A stretch of 64,000 nucleotides of DNA, from assembly GCF_010858045.1 (NCBI RefSeq), contig NZ_JAAGVC010000014.1:1-64000 (forward strand), in the 5' to 3' direction. The translations under genes and the position numbers were made by a program. The stretch comes from Nocardia cyriacigeorgica. GTDB taxonomy: Bacteria; Actinomycetota; Actinomycetes; Mycobacteriales; Mycobacteriaceae. Every line of letters begins with the position of its first letter. Position 1 is the first letter of the stretch. Below the pieces are notes generated by a model. The model saw nothing but the letters and a program-made list of their open reading frames with translations, was not told the DNA's origin and did not search any database. Below, one piece after another: positions 16,218-27,340 of the stretch.

Positions 16218-16775
16218 CTACGGTTCGCCGCCGAGCTCCACGAGGATCCGCCGCAACTGATTCTCCCGCTGTACCTGCGTCCCGCTCTTCATCAGGCGCA
16301 GCAACAGCGCGTACTGCCCGGTGCGATCCAATGCCTCGAACCGCTCGCGCGCGGCCGGCTGCCGGCGCAGTGCCGTCGCGAGATCCTCGGGCACTGTCGC
16401 CTCCCGCTGCGAGGCGTAGGCGGCGGCCCAGCGCCCATCGGCTCGCGCCGCCTCGACCGCCGCCAGCCCCGGCGCGCGCATCCGCCCCGCCGCCAGCAAC
16501 GCCTCCACCTTCGCCACATTGACCTGCGACCAGGGGCTGCGCGGCCGGCGGGGCGAATAGCGTTGCAGGTAATGATGGGCGTCGTACCCGCGCCGAATGC
16601 TATCGATCCACCCGTAGCAGAGCGCACCGTCCAGCGCCTCGCTCAGCGTGATCGTGGTGTCGGGTGCGCTCTTCTTGGCGATCTTCACCCACACCTCCGG
16701 CGCACGATCGTGGTTCGCCGCCAGCCAGGCCTCCCACTCCGCCGCATCGGTGCAGGTGATCACGGTGCCGTCCAT
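16218..16775 (-). CDS. YdeI/OmpD-associated family protein
   Basis: The start is taken at ATG 16775, five bases after GGGAGA; the frame runs 11 codons further. The 185-residue protein shows the YdeI family pattern: WEAWLAANH near the N-terminus, WVKIAKKSA, LCYGWIDSIRRGYD, and YSPRRPRSPWSQVN. The C-terminal part is helical, with PEDLATAL typical of the family's bacteriocin-protection-like end. Function is not established. Confidence 0.82.
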   Translation of the reverse strand: MDGTVITCTDAAEWEAWLAANHDRAPEVWVKIAKKSAPDTTITLSEALDGALCYGWIDSIRRGYDAHHYLQRYSPRRPRSPWSQVNVAKVEALLAAGRMRAPGLAAVEAARADGRWAAAYASQREATVPEDLATALRRQPAARERFEALDRTGQYALLLRLMKSGTQVQRENQLRRILVELGGEP

Positions 16776-16817
16776 GTCGTCTCCCGGGTCCGTCGGTTCG
16801 ATCACCACCCATCCTCC

Positions 16818-16852
16818 GCCGATAAGTGCTCAACAACTGAGCACTTATCGGC
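16818..16852. repeat. Perfect 15-bp inverted repeat
   Basis: GCCGATAAGTGCTCA (16818-16832) and its exact reverse complement (16838-16852) flank the 5-nt spacer ACAAC. It lies 43 bases upstream of the YdeI-type start codon. It is either a terminator or a strong operator; it contains no T-tract in either direction, which favours a regulatory role. Confidence 0.55.
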
Positions 16853-16928
16853 GCGGTTTCGGCCGGAACTCGGCGGCTCGGGCGGCGCGACCCGGGAAGC
16901 ATCGGGTGTCGGGGCCGGAAACGACGAA

Positions 16929-16959
16929 GCCCGGCCGGTTGCTGCGAGCCCGGCCGGGC
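16929..16959 (-). terminator. Stem-loop after hsaB
   Basis: GCCCGGCCGG and CCGGCCGGGC form a 10-bp GC stem 32 bases beyond the hsaB stop, followed on the minus strand by TTCGTCGTTT. It probably ends the hsaADCB transcript. Confidence 0.65.
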
Positions 16960-16990
16960 GAGACGCGGAGGATTCCGCGCGGTCGCGGAC

Positions 16991-17584
16991 CTACAACCAG
17001 GTATCCAACGTGGTCGTGGTCAGGAAATGCTCGAGATCCGCCCGCCACGGCGCCGGCACCGTCTTCTCCGGTTCGATGGCGGTGTACTGGCCGCGATAGA
17101 ACAACAGCGGCCTGCCGGAGGTGGTCGACTCCGACAGGGCCAGCACTCGGCCGATCACGATGTGGTGATCGCCGCCGTCGACGACACGGTCCACCGAGCA
17201 CTGGATGGTGGCCAGCGCGTCGTCAAGGAGCGGTAGCTCCAGCTCTGAGGTGTGCCAGGAGGTTTCGGCGAACTTGTCGGGTTCGCGGGAACCGAAGCGG
17301 GCGCACAGTTGCTGCTGTTCCTCGGCCAGGACGTTGGCGCAGAAACGTCCGTTGCGTTCGATCGCGGCCCAGGACCGCGAGCCCTTGGTGGGACAGAACA
17401 GCACCAGCGGCGGGTCGAGCGAGAGGGCGGCGAACGACTGGCAGGCGAACCCGATCGGGGCGCCCTCGCCGTCCATAGTGGTGATGACGGTGATGCCGGT
17501 GCAGAACTGCCCCAGCACATTCCGGAACTGACGGCCGTCGATCTCCGGGTAATCCTGCGTGGTCACTTCCGCCCCGTCACTCAT
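16991..17584 (-). CDS. hsaB: Flavin reductase component of 3-HSA monooxygenase
   Basis: The start is ATG 17584, two bases after the hsaC stop. The 197-residue protein is a flavin reductase-like (FMN-binding split barrel) protein: FCTGITVITTMDGEGAPIGFACQSFAALSLDPPLVLFC is the family's flavin-binding region (residues about 27-64), and GDHHIVIGRVLAL closes the barrel. It supplies reduced FMN to HsaA for hydroxylation of 3-HSA to the catechol 3,4-DHSA. It is the last gene of hsaA-hsaD-hsaC-hsaB. Confidence 0.92.
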   Translation of the reverse strand: MSDGAEVTTQDYPEIDGRQFRNVLGQFCTGITVITTMDGEGAPIGFACQSFAALSLDPPLVLFCPTKGSRSWAAIERNGRFCANVLAEEQQQLCARFGSREPDKFAETSWHTSELELPLLDDALATIQCSVDRVVDGGDHHIVIGRVLALSESTTSGRPLLFYRGQYTAIEPEKTVPAPWRADLEHFLTTTTLDTWL

Positions 17585-17586
17585 CG

Positions 17587-20542
<2,956 letters not shown>

Positions 20543-20596
20543 TTCCGGACCTGCTCCTGCCTTGGTTGGTAACCGGTACTCATTTGTCTCTGAGAC

Positions 20597-20610
20597 TAGA
20601 ACACGTTCTT
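20597..20610. promoter_or_regulatory. KstR box, hsaA side
   Basis: TAGAACACGTTCTT fits the KstR consensus except for the last base and is nearly palindromic. It is placed for control of hsaADCB. Confidence 0.75.
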
Positions 20611-20699
20611 ATTTCTGTCGAGAACCGGTGTTCATTACCGGGTTCGACACGGCTTGTGCAGGAAGTAGCCGCTATCGCTGGCGTGGAACGCGACATTTT

Positions 20700-20713
20700 T
20701 GTAACGTGTTCTA
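20700..20713. promoter_or_regulatory. KstR box, kshA side
   Basis: TGTAACGTGTTCTA matches TnnAACnnGTTnnA exactly, 23 bases upstream of the kshA start and just before its AGGAGGAGG ribosome binding site. Confidence 0.85.
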
Positions 20714-20736
20714 GTACAGAAGGAGGAGGATTCGCG

Positions 20737-21954
20737 ATGGCAGATACCCCACAGGGGAGCGGTGCGAAGGTTCGGGAGCTCGATGTCGGCTCCGCGCCCA
20801 CCCGGTATGCGCGGGGATGGCATTGCCTGGGTCTGGCCAAGACGTTCCGTGACGGCAAGCCGCATTCGGTCAACGCCTTCGGCACCAAGCTCGTCGTCTG
20901 GGCCGATACCGCCGGCGAATTGCGGGTGCTCGACGCCTACTGCAGGCATATGGGCGGCGACCTGAGCATGGGCGAAGTCAAGGGCGACGACATCGCCTGC
21001 CCGTTCCATGACTGGCGCTGGGGCGCGAACGGCAAATGCACCTCGATTCCGTACGCCCGCCGCGTGCCGCCCCTGGCCAGGACCAGGAAGTGGACCACCC
21101 TCGAACGCAACGGCCAGCTGTTCGTCTGGCACGACCACGAGGGCAACCCGCCGCCGCCGGAAGTCACCATCCCTTACATCAAGGGCCCCTACACCGACGC
21201 CGACGGCAACCCGCTAGAGGAACTCAACAGCGACTGGACCGAGTGGACCTGGAACTCGCTGCTGATCGAGGGCGCCAACTGCCGCGAGATCATCGACAAC
21301 GTCGTCGACATGGCGCACTTCTTCTACATCCACTTCGCCTTCCCGACCTACTTCAAGAACGTCTTCGAAGGCCACGTCGCGACCCAGTTCCTGGAGACCA
21401 AGGGCCGCCCGGATGTGGGCATCGCGGCCAAGTACGGCGGCGACAACCTGCTCAAATCGGAAGCGTCGTACTTCGGGCCGTCCTACATGATCAACCCGCT
21501 GGTGAATATCTACGGCGGCTACGAGATCACGGTCAACCTGATCAACTGCCACTACCCGGTGGACCACGATTCGTTCGTGCTGCAGTGGGGGCTCAGCGTC
21601 GAGAAGCCCAAGGGCCTCGACGACGCCACCGCGGCCAAGCTCGCCAAGAGCATGACCACCTTCTTCGGCGACGGCTTCCTGCAGGACGTGGAGATCTGGA
21701 AGCACAAGTCCAAGGTCGAGAACCCGCTGCTGTGTGAGGAAGACGGGCCGGTCTACCAGCTGCGCCGCTGGTATGAGCAGTTCTACGTCGACGTCGCCGA
21801 CGTCACCGAGAAGATGACCCAGCGCTTCGAGTTCGAGGTCGACACCACCAAGGCCAACGAGGCCTGGGAAGCCGAGGTCGCCGAGAACCTGCGGCGCAAG
21901 CGTGAGGCCGAGGCCGCCGAAGCGGAATCGAGCGCAGCGGAGGCGGGTGTGTAA
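20737..21954 (+). CDS. kshA: 3-ketosteroid 9-alpha-hydroxylase, oxygenase subunit
   Basis: The start is ATG 20737 after AGGAGGAGG; the frame is open upstream but through the KstR box. The 405-residue Rieske oxygenase has the [2Fe-2S] ligands Cys69, His71, Cys88 and His91 (CRHMGG and CPFHDW) and the mononuclear iron site Asp191, His194 and His199 in NVVDMAHFFYIHF. It hydroxylates C9 of 3-ketosteroids, which with KstD causes ring B opening to 3-HSA. The reductase partner KshB is not in the window. The C-terminal 25 residues are Glu/Ala-rich and probably disordered. Confidence 0.95.
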   Translation: MADTPQGSGAKVRELDVGSAPTRYARGWHCLGLAKTFRDGKPHSVNAFGTKLVVWADTAGELRVLDAYCRHMGGDLSMGEVKGDDIACPFHDWRWGANGKCTSIPYARRVPPLARTRKWTTLERNGQLFVWHDHEGNPPPPEVTIPYIKGPYTDADGNPLEELNSDWTEWTWNSLLIEGANCREIIDNVVDMAHFFYIHFAFPTYFKNVFEGHVATQFLETKGRPDVGIAAKYGGDNLLKSEASYFGPSYMINPLVNIYGGYEITVNLINCHYPVDHDSFVLQWGLSVEKPKGLDDATAAKLAKSMTTFFGDGFLQDVEIWKHKSKVENPLLCEEDGPVYQLRRWYEQFYVDVADVTEKMTQRFEFEVDTTKANEAWEAEVAENLRRKREAEAAEAESSAAEAGV

Positions 21955-22286
21955 TGACCGCGACCTGGGCGAAAGCACCCGACTTCGCCGACCAACCGGC
22001 GCGGCGTGCCGCGGTGGCCGCCCAGACGGTCGTCGACAAGGCCAGGTACCTGGAGGAGGGGCTGACTCCACTGCGGTGCCAGACCTGCCGGACCGAGGTG
22101 CTGGTGCGCAAGAGCAGTTCGCATCAGACCTCGATCCAGTGGACCGGCGACCCCGCCGCCCACTGCCCGGTCTACGCCAAGCTCGCCGAGCAGGGCGCCG
22201 GACCGGGACGACCGGAATCCTGCGCCGATCTCGAACGCACAATCAAATGGGCGGTCGACGAAGGGGTGATCGACATCGCCGAGTAG
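21954..22286 (+). CDS. Small Cys-containing protein coupled to kshA
   Basis: ATG 21954 shares one base with the kshA stop (TAATG), so translation is coupled. The 110-residue product has no membrane segment. It contains a CQTC pair, HCP and SCAD, four cysteines that could bind a metal or Fe-S cluster. The same position after kshA is occupied by the uncharacterised Rv3527 in M. tuberculosis, which I believe is its counterpart. The role in hydroxylation, for example electron transfer or assembly of KshA, is a guess from context. Confidence 0.72.
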   Translation: MTATWAKAPDFADQPARRAAVAAQTVVDKARYLEEGLTPLRCQTCRTEVLVRKSSSHQTSIQWTGDPAAHCPVYAKLAEQGAGPGRPESCADLERTIKWAVDEGVIDIAE

Positions 22287-22300
22287 TGGTCGGTGATGAG

Positions 22301-22332
22301 GACGGGGCGAGGAGTGATCTCCTCGCCCCGTC
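22301..22332 (+). terminator. Terminator after the kshA operon
   Basis: GACGGGGCGAGGAG and CTCCTCGCCCCGTC pair perfectly over 14 bp with a TGAT loop, 15 bases beyond the stop codon. Confidence 0.85.
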
Positions 22333-22461
22333 GTCGTTATCGGGTGCCCGGCCACGCCCTATGTCGCAATCGCCCGTGCAGTCGTCGGTTGTAGCCATCC
22401 GGCTCGATGGGCCCAGGCTCGGCAATCGGCCGGTGCGTAGGGCTGTCGCCTGCGGGTGCCG

Positions 22462-23208
22462 TCAGCTGAACGGAGACTGCGGACGCTCTTGGAGTTCGCC
22501 GTCGATGTAGATGTCGACCTTCTCGTTGTAGAAGCAGGCCAGCCCGGCGATTTTCTGACTCTCCGCGACCGGGGTGCGGTAGATCCACGCCAAATCGCGG
22601 CGCTCGGTATCTCCGATGCGGATGTTCCAGTAATCGGCGGTGCCTTTGTACGGGCAGCGGCTGTGAGTGTCGGAGGGGTGCAGCAGATCCATCCGGACGT
22701 CGGTGAGCGGCAGGTAATACCGTGCGGGCAGGCCGGTTTCGAACAGGATGCGCGGGGCGTTGGAATCGGCGACGGTGACGCCGTCGACCTCCACCCGGAT
22801 ATTGCGCGAGCTGGTGAGGATGTCGACCCGGGAGTACGGGTCGCGCGGGTGGACGTAGACCGGCTCGTCTTCTTCGAACCATTCGTCCATCGCGTTCCAG
22901 TCCAGCCGCACCAGCTCACTCAGCTCGGGCGAGCCGAGATAGCGTGTTGCCGCGCCGGGCACGATGGCACCGTCGACGACCACGTCGTAGCCGGTGCCCT
23001 CGCCGCGGTGAATGGATTCGCGGACACTGCCGTTGGGCTCGAGTTTCGCGCGCAGATCGGCGACCGGAATGTAGTAGGTGGGGTAGTAGGGGATCTCCCA
23101 GACCAGGGACGGCCGCGTGGTGTCGGCGACCAGCTTGCCGCCGACATAGACCCGCACTCGCTTATGACACGGCTCGATCCTGACCTGTTCCCGCTGCGCT
23201 TCGGTCAT
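22462..23208 (-). CDS. DUF427 tandem-domain protein
   Basis: A 248-residue protein made of two DUF427 units. Each has the pattern IxVxVxGxxVADxxRPxLVxExxxPxxYYxPxxDV: VRVYVGGKLVADTTRPSLVWE and YYIPVADLR in the first, and VEVDGVTVADSNAPRILFE and RYYLPLTDV in the second. The second unit ends with CPYKGTADYW, the family's usual signature. DUF427 proteins are widespread in actinobacteria and fungi, and their function is unknown. It stands alone, convergent with the kshA operon. Confidence 0.85.
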   Translation of the reverse strand: MTEAQREQVRIEPCHKRVRVYVGGKLVADTTRPSLVWEIPYYPTYYIPVADLRAKLEPNGSVRESIHRGEGTGYDVVVDGAIVPGAATRYLGSPELSELVRLDWNAMDEWFEEDEPVYVHPRDPYSRVDILTSSRNIRVEVDGVTVADSNAPRILFETGLPARYYLPLTDVRMDLLHPSDTHSRCPYKGTADYWNIRIGDTERRDLAWIYRTPVAESQKIAGLACFYNEKVDIYIDGELQERPQSPFS

Positions 23209-23306
23209 ACCTGCGACGCTACCCCGGCCGCATCAACGCAGGTAGGGCTCGACGCGAAGGCCGGGTGCCGATCGATGACCGGGGAGGTGCGGGAGCCGAC
23301 GGCGAA

Positions 23307-23333
23307 CAGGCCCCGCCGAGTGGGCGGGGCCTG
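23307..23333 (-). terminator. Terminator after the MFS gene
   Basis: CAGGCCCCGCC and GGCGGGGCCTG form an 11-bp stem with a 5-nt loop, 23 bases beyond the stop of the minus-strand MFS gene. Confidence 0.65.
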
Positions 23334-23355
23334 TGGGTCGGGCGAGCCGAGATCG

Positions 23356-24603
23356 TCAGTCGCCGACGGTGATCGCCTGCGCCTCGTCGACGCTGTGCGG
23401 TGCGGGATCGTGATCGTCGATGTGGGCGAGGGCCGAACGTCCACCGAGCAACACCAGCACGGCGACGGCGGTGCAGGCCGCGCCCACCCAGAACGGCAGC
23501 GCGGTGTTGTGCTCGCCGAGCTTGCCCGCCAGCCACGGAGCCGCGGCGCCGCCGGCGAAGCGGACGAAGCTGTAGGCGGCCGAGGCGGTGGAGCGTTCCA
23601 CCGGCGCGGAGATCATCACGGCCTCGGTGATCAGCGTGTTGTTCACGCCGAGGAACAGGCCCGCGAGCACCACGCCGACGATCAGCACCGGCTTGTGCTC
23701 GGCGAACACGGCCATCATCGCGAGATCGGCGGCGAACAGGGCCAGTGCCAAGCCCATCATCGGCAGGGTGCCGAAGCGGCGCTGCAACACCGGCGCGAAG
23801 TACACCGACGCCACCGCCAGCATCAGGCCCCAGCCGAAGAAGATGAACCCGATCGCGTAGGTGCCCATATCCAGCGGGAACGGGGTGTAAGCGAGCAGGG
23901 TGAAGAAGCCGAAGTTGTAGAACAGCGCGGTCAGGCTCACCGTCAGCAGGCCGCGGTGGCGCAGCGCCTTGAACGGCGCGGTGATCGAGGTGGGCTTGGC
24001 CGGCTTCGGGGTTTCCGGTAGCAGCACCACCAGCGAGATGAAGGCGACGGCCATCAGCACCGAGACGCCGAAGAACGGTCCGCGCCAGCTGATCCCGCCC
24101 AGCAGGCCGCCGACCAGCGGCCCGGTTGCGATGCCGATACCGAGCGCGGCCTCGTACAGGATGATGGCGCGCGCGACGCCGCCGCTGGCAGCGCCGACGA
24201 TGGTGGCCAGTGCGGTCGCGATGAACAGCGCGTTACCGAGGCCCCAGCCCGCACGGAAGCCGACGATCTGCTCCACGGTGTTCGACATGCCGGCCAGCGC
24301 CGCGAACACCACGATGATGGCCAGACCGGTCAACAGGGTCTTCTTCGCGCCGAAGCGGCTCGACACCACACCCGTGATCAGCATCGCCACGCCGGTGACC
24401 AGCATGTAGCTGGTGAACAGCAGCGACACCTGCGACGGCGAGGCGTGCAGCTGCTCACCGATCGGCTTGAGGATCGGGTCGACCAGGCCGATGCCCATGA
24501 ACGCGATGACGCTGGCGAAGGCGACGGCCCATACCGCCTTGGGTTGCTTGGTCTTCTCTACGGTCGCGGACGCGGCGCTGTGCGTCCTGGTCACGGTTGT
24601 CAT
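23356..24603 (-). CDS. MFS transporter of the DHA/arabinose-efflux type
   Basis: The start is ATG 24603, behind AAAAGGAGCACCG; six more codons upstream are open. The 415-residue protein has 12 predicted membrane helices. It shows the MFS motif-A-like VVSSRFGAKKTLLTGL after helix 2 and ALGIGIATGPLVGGLLGGISWRGPF, motif C of drug antiporters, near helix 5. It probably exports small hydrophobic compounds. The upstream MarR-type gene is separated by 14 bases and probably controls it. Position between steroid operons allows, but does not show, a role in exporting steroid intermediates. Confidence 0.85.
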   Translation of the reverse strand: MTTVTRTHSAASATVEKTKQPKAVWAVAFASVIAFMGIGLVDPILKPIGEQLHASPSQVSLLFTSYMLVTGVAMLITGVVSSRFGAKKTLLTGLAIIVVFAALAGMSNTVEQIVGFRAGWGLGNALFIATALATIVGAASGGVARAIILYEAALGIGIATGPLVGGLLGGISWRGPFFGVSVLMAVAFISLVVLLPETPKPAKPTSITAPFKALRHRGLLTVSLTALFYNFGFFTLLAYTPFPLDMGTYAIGFIFFGWGLMLAVASVYFAPVLQRRFGTLPMMGLALALFAADLAMMAVFAEHKPVLIVGVVLAGLFLGVNNTLITEAVMISAPVERSTASAAYSFVRFAGGAAAPWLAGKLGEHNTALPFWVGAACTAVAVLVLLGGRSALAHIDDHDPAPHSVDEAQAITVGD

Positions 24604-24610
24604 CGGTGCT

Positions 24611-24667
24611 CCTTTTGTCATGACCGGGGCCCTGCGTGGTGACGCTTCGCTGCGGCCTCCGGGCCTG
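24611..24667 (-). repeat. Dispersed coding-like element, copy B
   Basis: The minus strand here matches 11254-11304, including GCGAAGCGTCACCACGCAG. It overlaps the 3' end of the MarR gene in another frame and ends at the ribosome binding site of the MFS gene. An ATG at 24676 (MSGQARRPQRSVTTQGP) puts it in the same frame as copy A. Confidence 0.6.
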
Positions 24668-25154
24668 ACCGCTCATGACTGTGCATTCCTCGGTGTCGGT
24701 TCGTGCCGGGCGCTTCGGTGGCCTTCAGTGCGTCCAGCAATGCGGTGAGTTCGGCCTCCAGCCGGATCAGTCGGTCGGTGTCGTAGCCGGGCAGCCGCGC
24801 GGCGAGCGCGGTGCCGAAGGCTCGGCGGGATTCGATCAGCCGGTTTCGTCCGGCCGGGGTGAGGGCGACGACCACGGCCCGCGCATCGTCCGGGTCCTTG
24901 TGCCGGGTGGCGTATCCGTCCGCGACCAGCTTGCCGATCAGCGCCGTTGCCGCCGGTTGTGAGCATCGATCGATGCGGGCGAATTCGCTGACCCGTAGCT
25001 CACCGTGCTCGTCGAGCACCGACAGTGCCCGCAGTTCCGCGCGCGGTGGAAGGGCGTCCCCACTGATCACCCCGGCCAGCCGAGTCAGCCGAGCGGCGTT
25101 CACCACGAGATCGACGACGATGTCTTCCGCGGAAACCACGTCACTCGGCTGCAC
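24618..25154 (-). CDS. MarR-family transcriptional regulator
   Basis: A 178-residue protein starting with GTG 25154, probably leaderless because TAATAT lies seven bases upstream and no ribosome binding site is present. It shows the winged helix-turn-helix of MarR: LRALSVLDEHGELRVSEFARIDRCSQPAATALIGKLVADGYATRHKDPDDARAVVVALT (residues about 42-100). It would act as a dimeric repressor of itself and the coupled MFS transporter, responding to an unknown ligand. The C-terminal 25 residues are His/Arg-rich and are encoded by the dispersed element described nearby, so they may not be under protein-level selection. Confidence 0.88.
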   Translation of the reverse strand: MQPSDVVSAEDIVVDLVVNAARLTRLAGVISGDALPPRAELRALSVLDEHGELRVSEFARIDRCSQPAATALIGKLVADGYATRHKDPDDARAVVVALTPAGRNRLIESRRAFGTALAARLPGYDTDRLIRLEAELTALLDALKATEAPGTNRHRGMHSHERSGPEAAAKRHHAGPRS

Positions 25155-25168
25155 CTGAATATTATTAC

Positions 25169-25181
25169 ATAGGCTAACTAT
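25169..25181. promoter_or_regulatory. Candidate MarR operator
   Basis: ATAG-GCTAA-CTAT, an interrupted palindrome in an AT-rich stretch, lies just upstream of the -10-like TAATAT of the MarR gene. Its position fits autorepression. Confidence 0.35.
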
Positions 25182-25290
25182 CTATTGCTGGTGAGATGAG
25201 TCACCGGCAGGGGGAGGGGAAGGGTTCCCGCCCGGGCCGCGCCTCAACCGCGCCGGTCGGTCCACGGCGTTCGCCGTAGCTGGATCGGTC

Positions 25291-25989
25291 TCACACCTCG
25301 GCAATGCCCCGAGGGTTGCGCAAGATACGGGGCATCGGGACGGGCGAGGGTGGAATCAGCTCCCGCGGGATTACCGGCATCCGCGGGTAGGCCGGCTTGT
25401 ATGTTTCGTCGCCGATCACGAGACTTGCCGTCTGGACAATCCAGTTGCCCTCGGCCAATGCGCGCTCCACCGCGAGGAACAGTTGGTACTCGGTCGCCGA
25501 CGCCAGTTCATCGCCGAACGAACCGTGCGCGGCGTACCGGACGGGTGGCCGGGTGAGATCGAAGGTGGACAGCAGGTCCCGCAGCCGAGACACCACGTCC
25601 TTCAACCGTTGCAGGGCGATCGAGCCGATGGTGGCGGCTCGCCGCGCGGCGGTGGCCGCATCATTTTCCGAGGCACGCCAACTTCCCGCGTCTCGCTCCA
25701 AGGCGTGCTGGAGTTTCGTCAGCGACGCGATAGCCGACCCGGCCATGCCGACGGGCTCGGGAGCGGGTCGCGCGGGTGGTGGGGCCGGAGGTTCGACCGC
25801 ATACTGCGGAGTGCCCAAGGTCCTTGCGAGGGAACGGAAACAGTCCGATGCTCCGGAGATGAATTCGGCGAGGGCCCGCGACGCTCCAGGCGGGGGATCG
25901 AGGTGCCATGGCTTCGCATCGGGTGGAGTCGGTGGCGGACCGGGTGATGGCGACGGCGTGGGACCCCCGGCCACTGGCCCGACTGTCAT
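25291..25989 (-). CDS. Proline-rich hypothetical protein
   Basis: A 232-residue product. The first 80 residues are rich in Pro, Ala and Gly and look disordered. Residues about 80-185 form a helical segment (ASLTKLQHALERDAGSW and LQRLKDVVSRLRDLL), and the C-terminus is again Pro-rich. No catalytic motif, signal peptide or membrane segment is visible. Its build recalls proteins associated with ESX secretion, but there is no WxG or PE/PPE motif to support this. I do not recognise it. Confidence 0.6.
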   Translation of the reverse strand: MTVGPVAGGPTPSPSPGPPPTPPDAKPWHLDPPPGASRALAEFISGASDCFRSLARTLGTPQYAVEPPAPPPARPAPEPVGMAGSAIASLTKLQHALERDAGSWRASENDAATAARRAATIGSIALQRLKDVVSRLRDLLSTFDLTRPPVRYAAHGSFGDELASATEYQLFLAVERALAEGNWIVQTASLVIGDETYKPAYPRMPVIPRELIPPSPVPMPRILRNPRGIAEV

Positions 25990-26093
25990 GAGAGCACCTC
26001 TCGTCGGCGATTACGAGCTCGTGCCCGCAGTATCGCATCCGAGGCGCGGCGATAGTTTCCCATCGGCGGCACCCGCTACGACCTGCGGAACCG

Positions 26094-26126
26094 GCTCGGC
26101 CGCACCATCAATCGGTGCGGCCGAGC
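26094..26126 (-). terminator. Terminator of the fadD3-fadE33 operon
   Basis: GCTCGGCCGCACC and GGTGCGGCCGAGC pair perfectly over 13 bp with a 7-nt loop, 21 bases beyond the stop of the last minus-strand gene. Confidence 0.8.
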
Positions 26127-26147
26127 ATTCGGTGGCACCCCGCCCGG

Positions 26148-27206
26148 CTACGCGGACTGCGGTAGCGGCCGGTGTCGGGGCTTGCCGAACAGCAGCCCGT
26201 CACCGTGGGCGCGCTTGAAGTGCAGGTGTGCGTCGTGCTCCCAGGTGATGGCGATGCCGCCGTGCAGCTGGATCATTTCGGCGGCCACGGTCGAGTAGGC
26301 CTCGGAGCAGTGGCGGCGGGCTACCCAGACGTCCTCGGCGGCCGACGGGCTGTCGGTACCGACGGCGAGGGTCGCGGCGTAGGAGCTGGACTTGGCGGAT
26401 TCGACCAGCACGTACATATCGGCCATGCGGTGCTTGAGGGCCTGGAAGCTGCCGATCGGGCGGCCGAACTGGACCCGCGATTTCGCGTATTCGACCGTTG
26501 TGTTCAGGCATTGTTCGGCGGCGCCGACCTGCTCGGCGGCCAGGGCGGCCCAGGCGATTTCCCGCAACCGGGTGATGATCGGTGCCGGATCGCCGGTGCC
26601 GAGCCGGCGCGCGTTCACATTCGTGAAGGTGATCTCGCCGAGCTTGCGGGTGGGGTCCATGGTGGCGGATGCGCGCCGTTCGACGCCCGAGGCCGCCGGA
26701 TCGACCTCGAACAAGCCGGTTTCGGTGACCACGATCAGCGTGTCGGCCCGACCCGCATCGAGGACGTAATGTGCGGTGCCGCTGAGGCTTTCACCATCGG
26801 CGCGCACGCCGAAGCCGTCCCAGCCGTCGGCTGCGGCCCAGCACACGGCCAGTGTCCTCGTCCCCTCGGCGACCTCCGGCAGCAGCCGTTCGCATGCGTC
26901 CGAATCACCCGACAGCAGCACCGCCTGCGCACCGAGTACGGCCGATCCGAGCATCGGCACACCGGCGAGCGACCGCCCCAATTCCCCGACCACCAGCAGC
27001 GATTCGACCAGGCTCGCCCCGAACCCGCCGTACTCCTCGGGAATGGCCAGCGCCGCGACTCCGACCTGCTCACACAGTGTCCGCCACAGTGCGGCGTCGT
27101 AGCCCAGTTTGCTGTCGAGTGCCTGCCGGTCGACAGCGGGGCCACCCTTCTTGGCCACCGCTCCACGCACGGCGGCGACGAGTTCTTGCTGCTCCGGGGT
27201 GATCAC
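26148..27206 (-). CDS. fadE33: Acyl-CoA dehydrogenase, FadE33-type subunit
   Basis: The start is GTG 27206, with GGAGA eight bases before it; an ATG at 27245 lacks a binding site. The 352-residue protein has the acyl-CoA dehydrogenase fold: EEYGGFGASLVESLLVVGELGRSL in the N-domain and VEYAKSRVQFGRPIGSFQALKHRMADMYV in the C-domain, then QLHGGIAITWEHDAHLHFKRA. In M. tuberculosis FadE33 and FadE32 each form alpha2-beta2 enzymes with FadE31 in degradation of the last steroid rings. Assignment to E33 rather than E32 follows gene order and is provisional. Confidence 0.78.
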   Translation of the reverse strand: MITPEQQELVAAVRGAVAKKGGPAVDRQALDSKLGYDAALWRTLCEQVGVAALAIPEEYGGFGASLVESLLVVGELGRSLAGVPMLGSAVLGAQAVLLSGDSDACERLLPEVAEGTRTLAVCWAAADGWDGFGVRADGESLSGTAHYVLDAGRADTLIVVTETGLFEVDPAASGVERRASATMDPTRKLGEITFTNVNARRLGTGDPAPIITRLREIAWAALAAEQVGAAEQCLNTTVEYAKSRVQFGRPIGSFQALKHRMADMYVLVESAKSSSYAATLAVGTDSPSAAEDVWVARRHCSEAYSTVAAEMIQLHGGIAITWEHDAHLHFKRAHGDGLLFGKPRHRPLPQSA

Positions 27207-27340
27207 GCGTTTTCTCCGTTCCGGCTGGTCGGTCGGTGCGCCCATGAGTGCGCGAATTCCGAGGGGAGCGGTCCGACCGAGACGGCACCTGGGCCCTGCT
27301 CACCTCGGGCGCACACGGGTGCGATGCGGGCGGTACTCAT
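27203..27340 (-). CDS. Possible 45-residue coupling ORF between fadE32 and fadE33
   Basis: ATG 27340 overlaps the fadE32 stop (ATGA) and the stop codon overlaps the fadE33 start (GTGA). It thus bridges a 130-bp gap exactly, which suggests translational coupling. The peptide has no recognisable motif. It may only carry ribosomes to fadE33, or it may be chance. Confidence 0.35.
   Translation of the reverse strand: MSTARIAPVCARGEQGPGAVSVGPLPSEFAHSWAHRPTSRNGENA

Noticed and set aside
20618..20632. GAGAACCGGTGTTC as a further KstR box
   Set aside because: Spacing between AAC and GTT is four bases instead of two.
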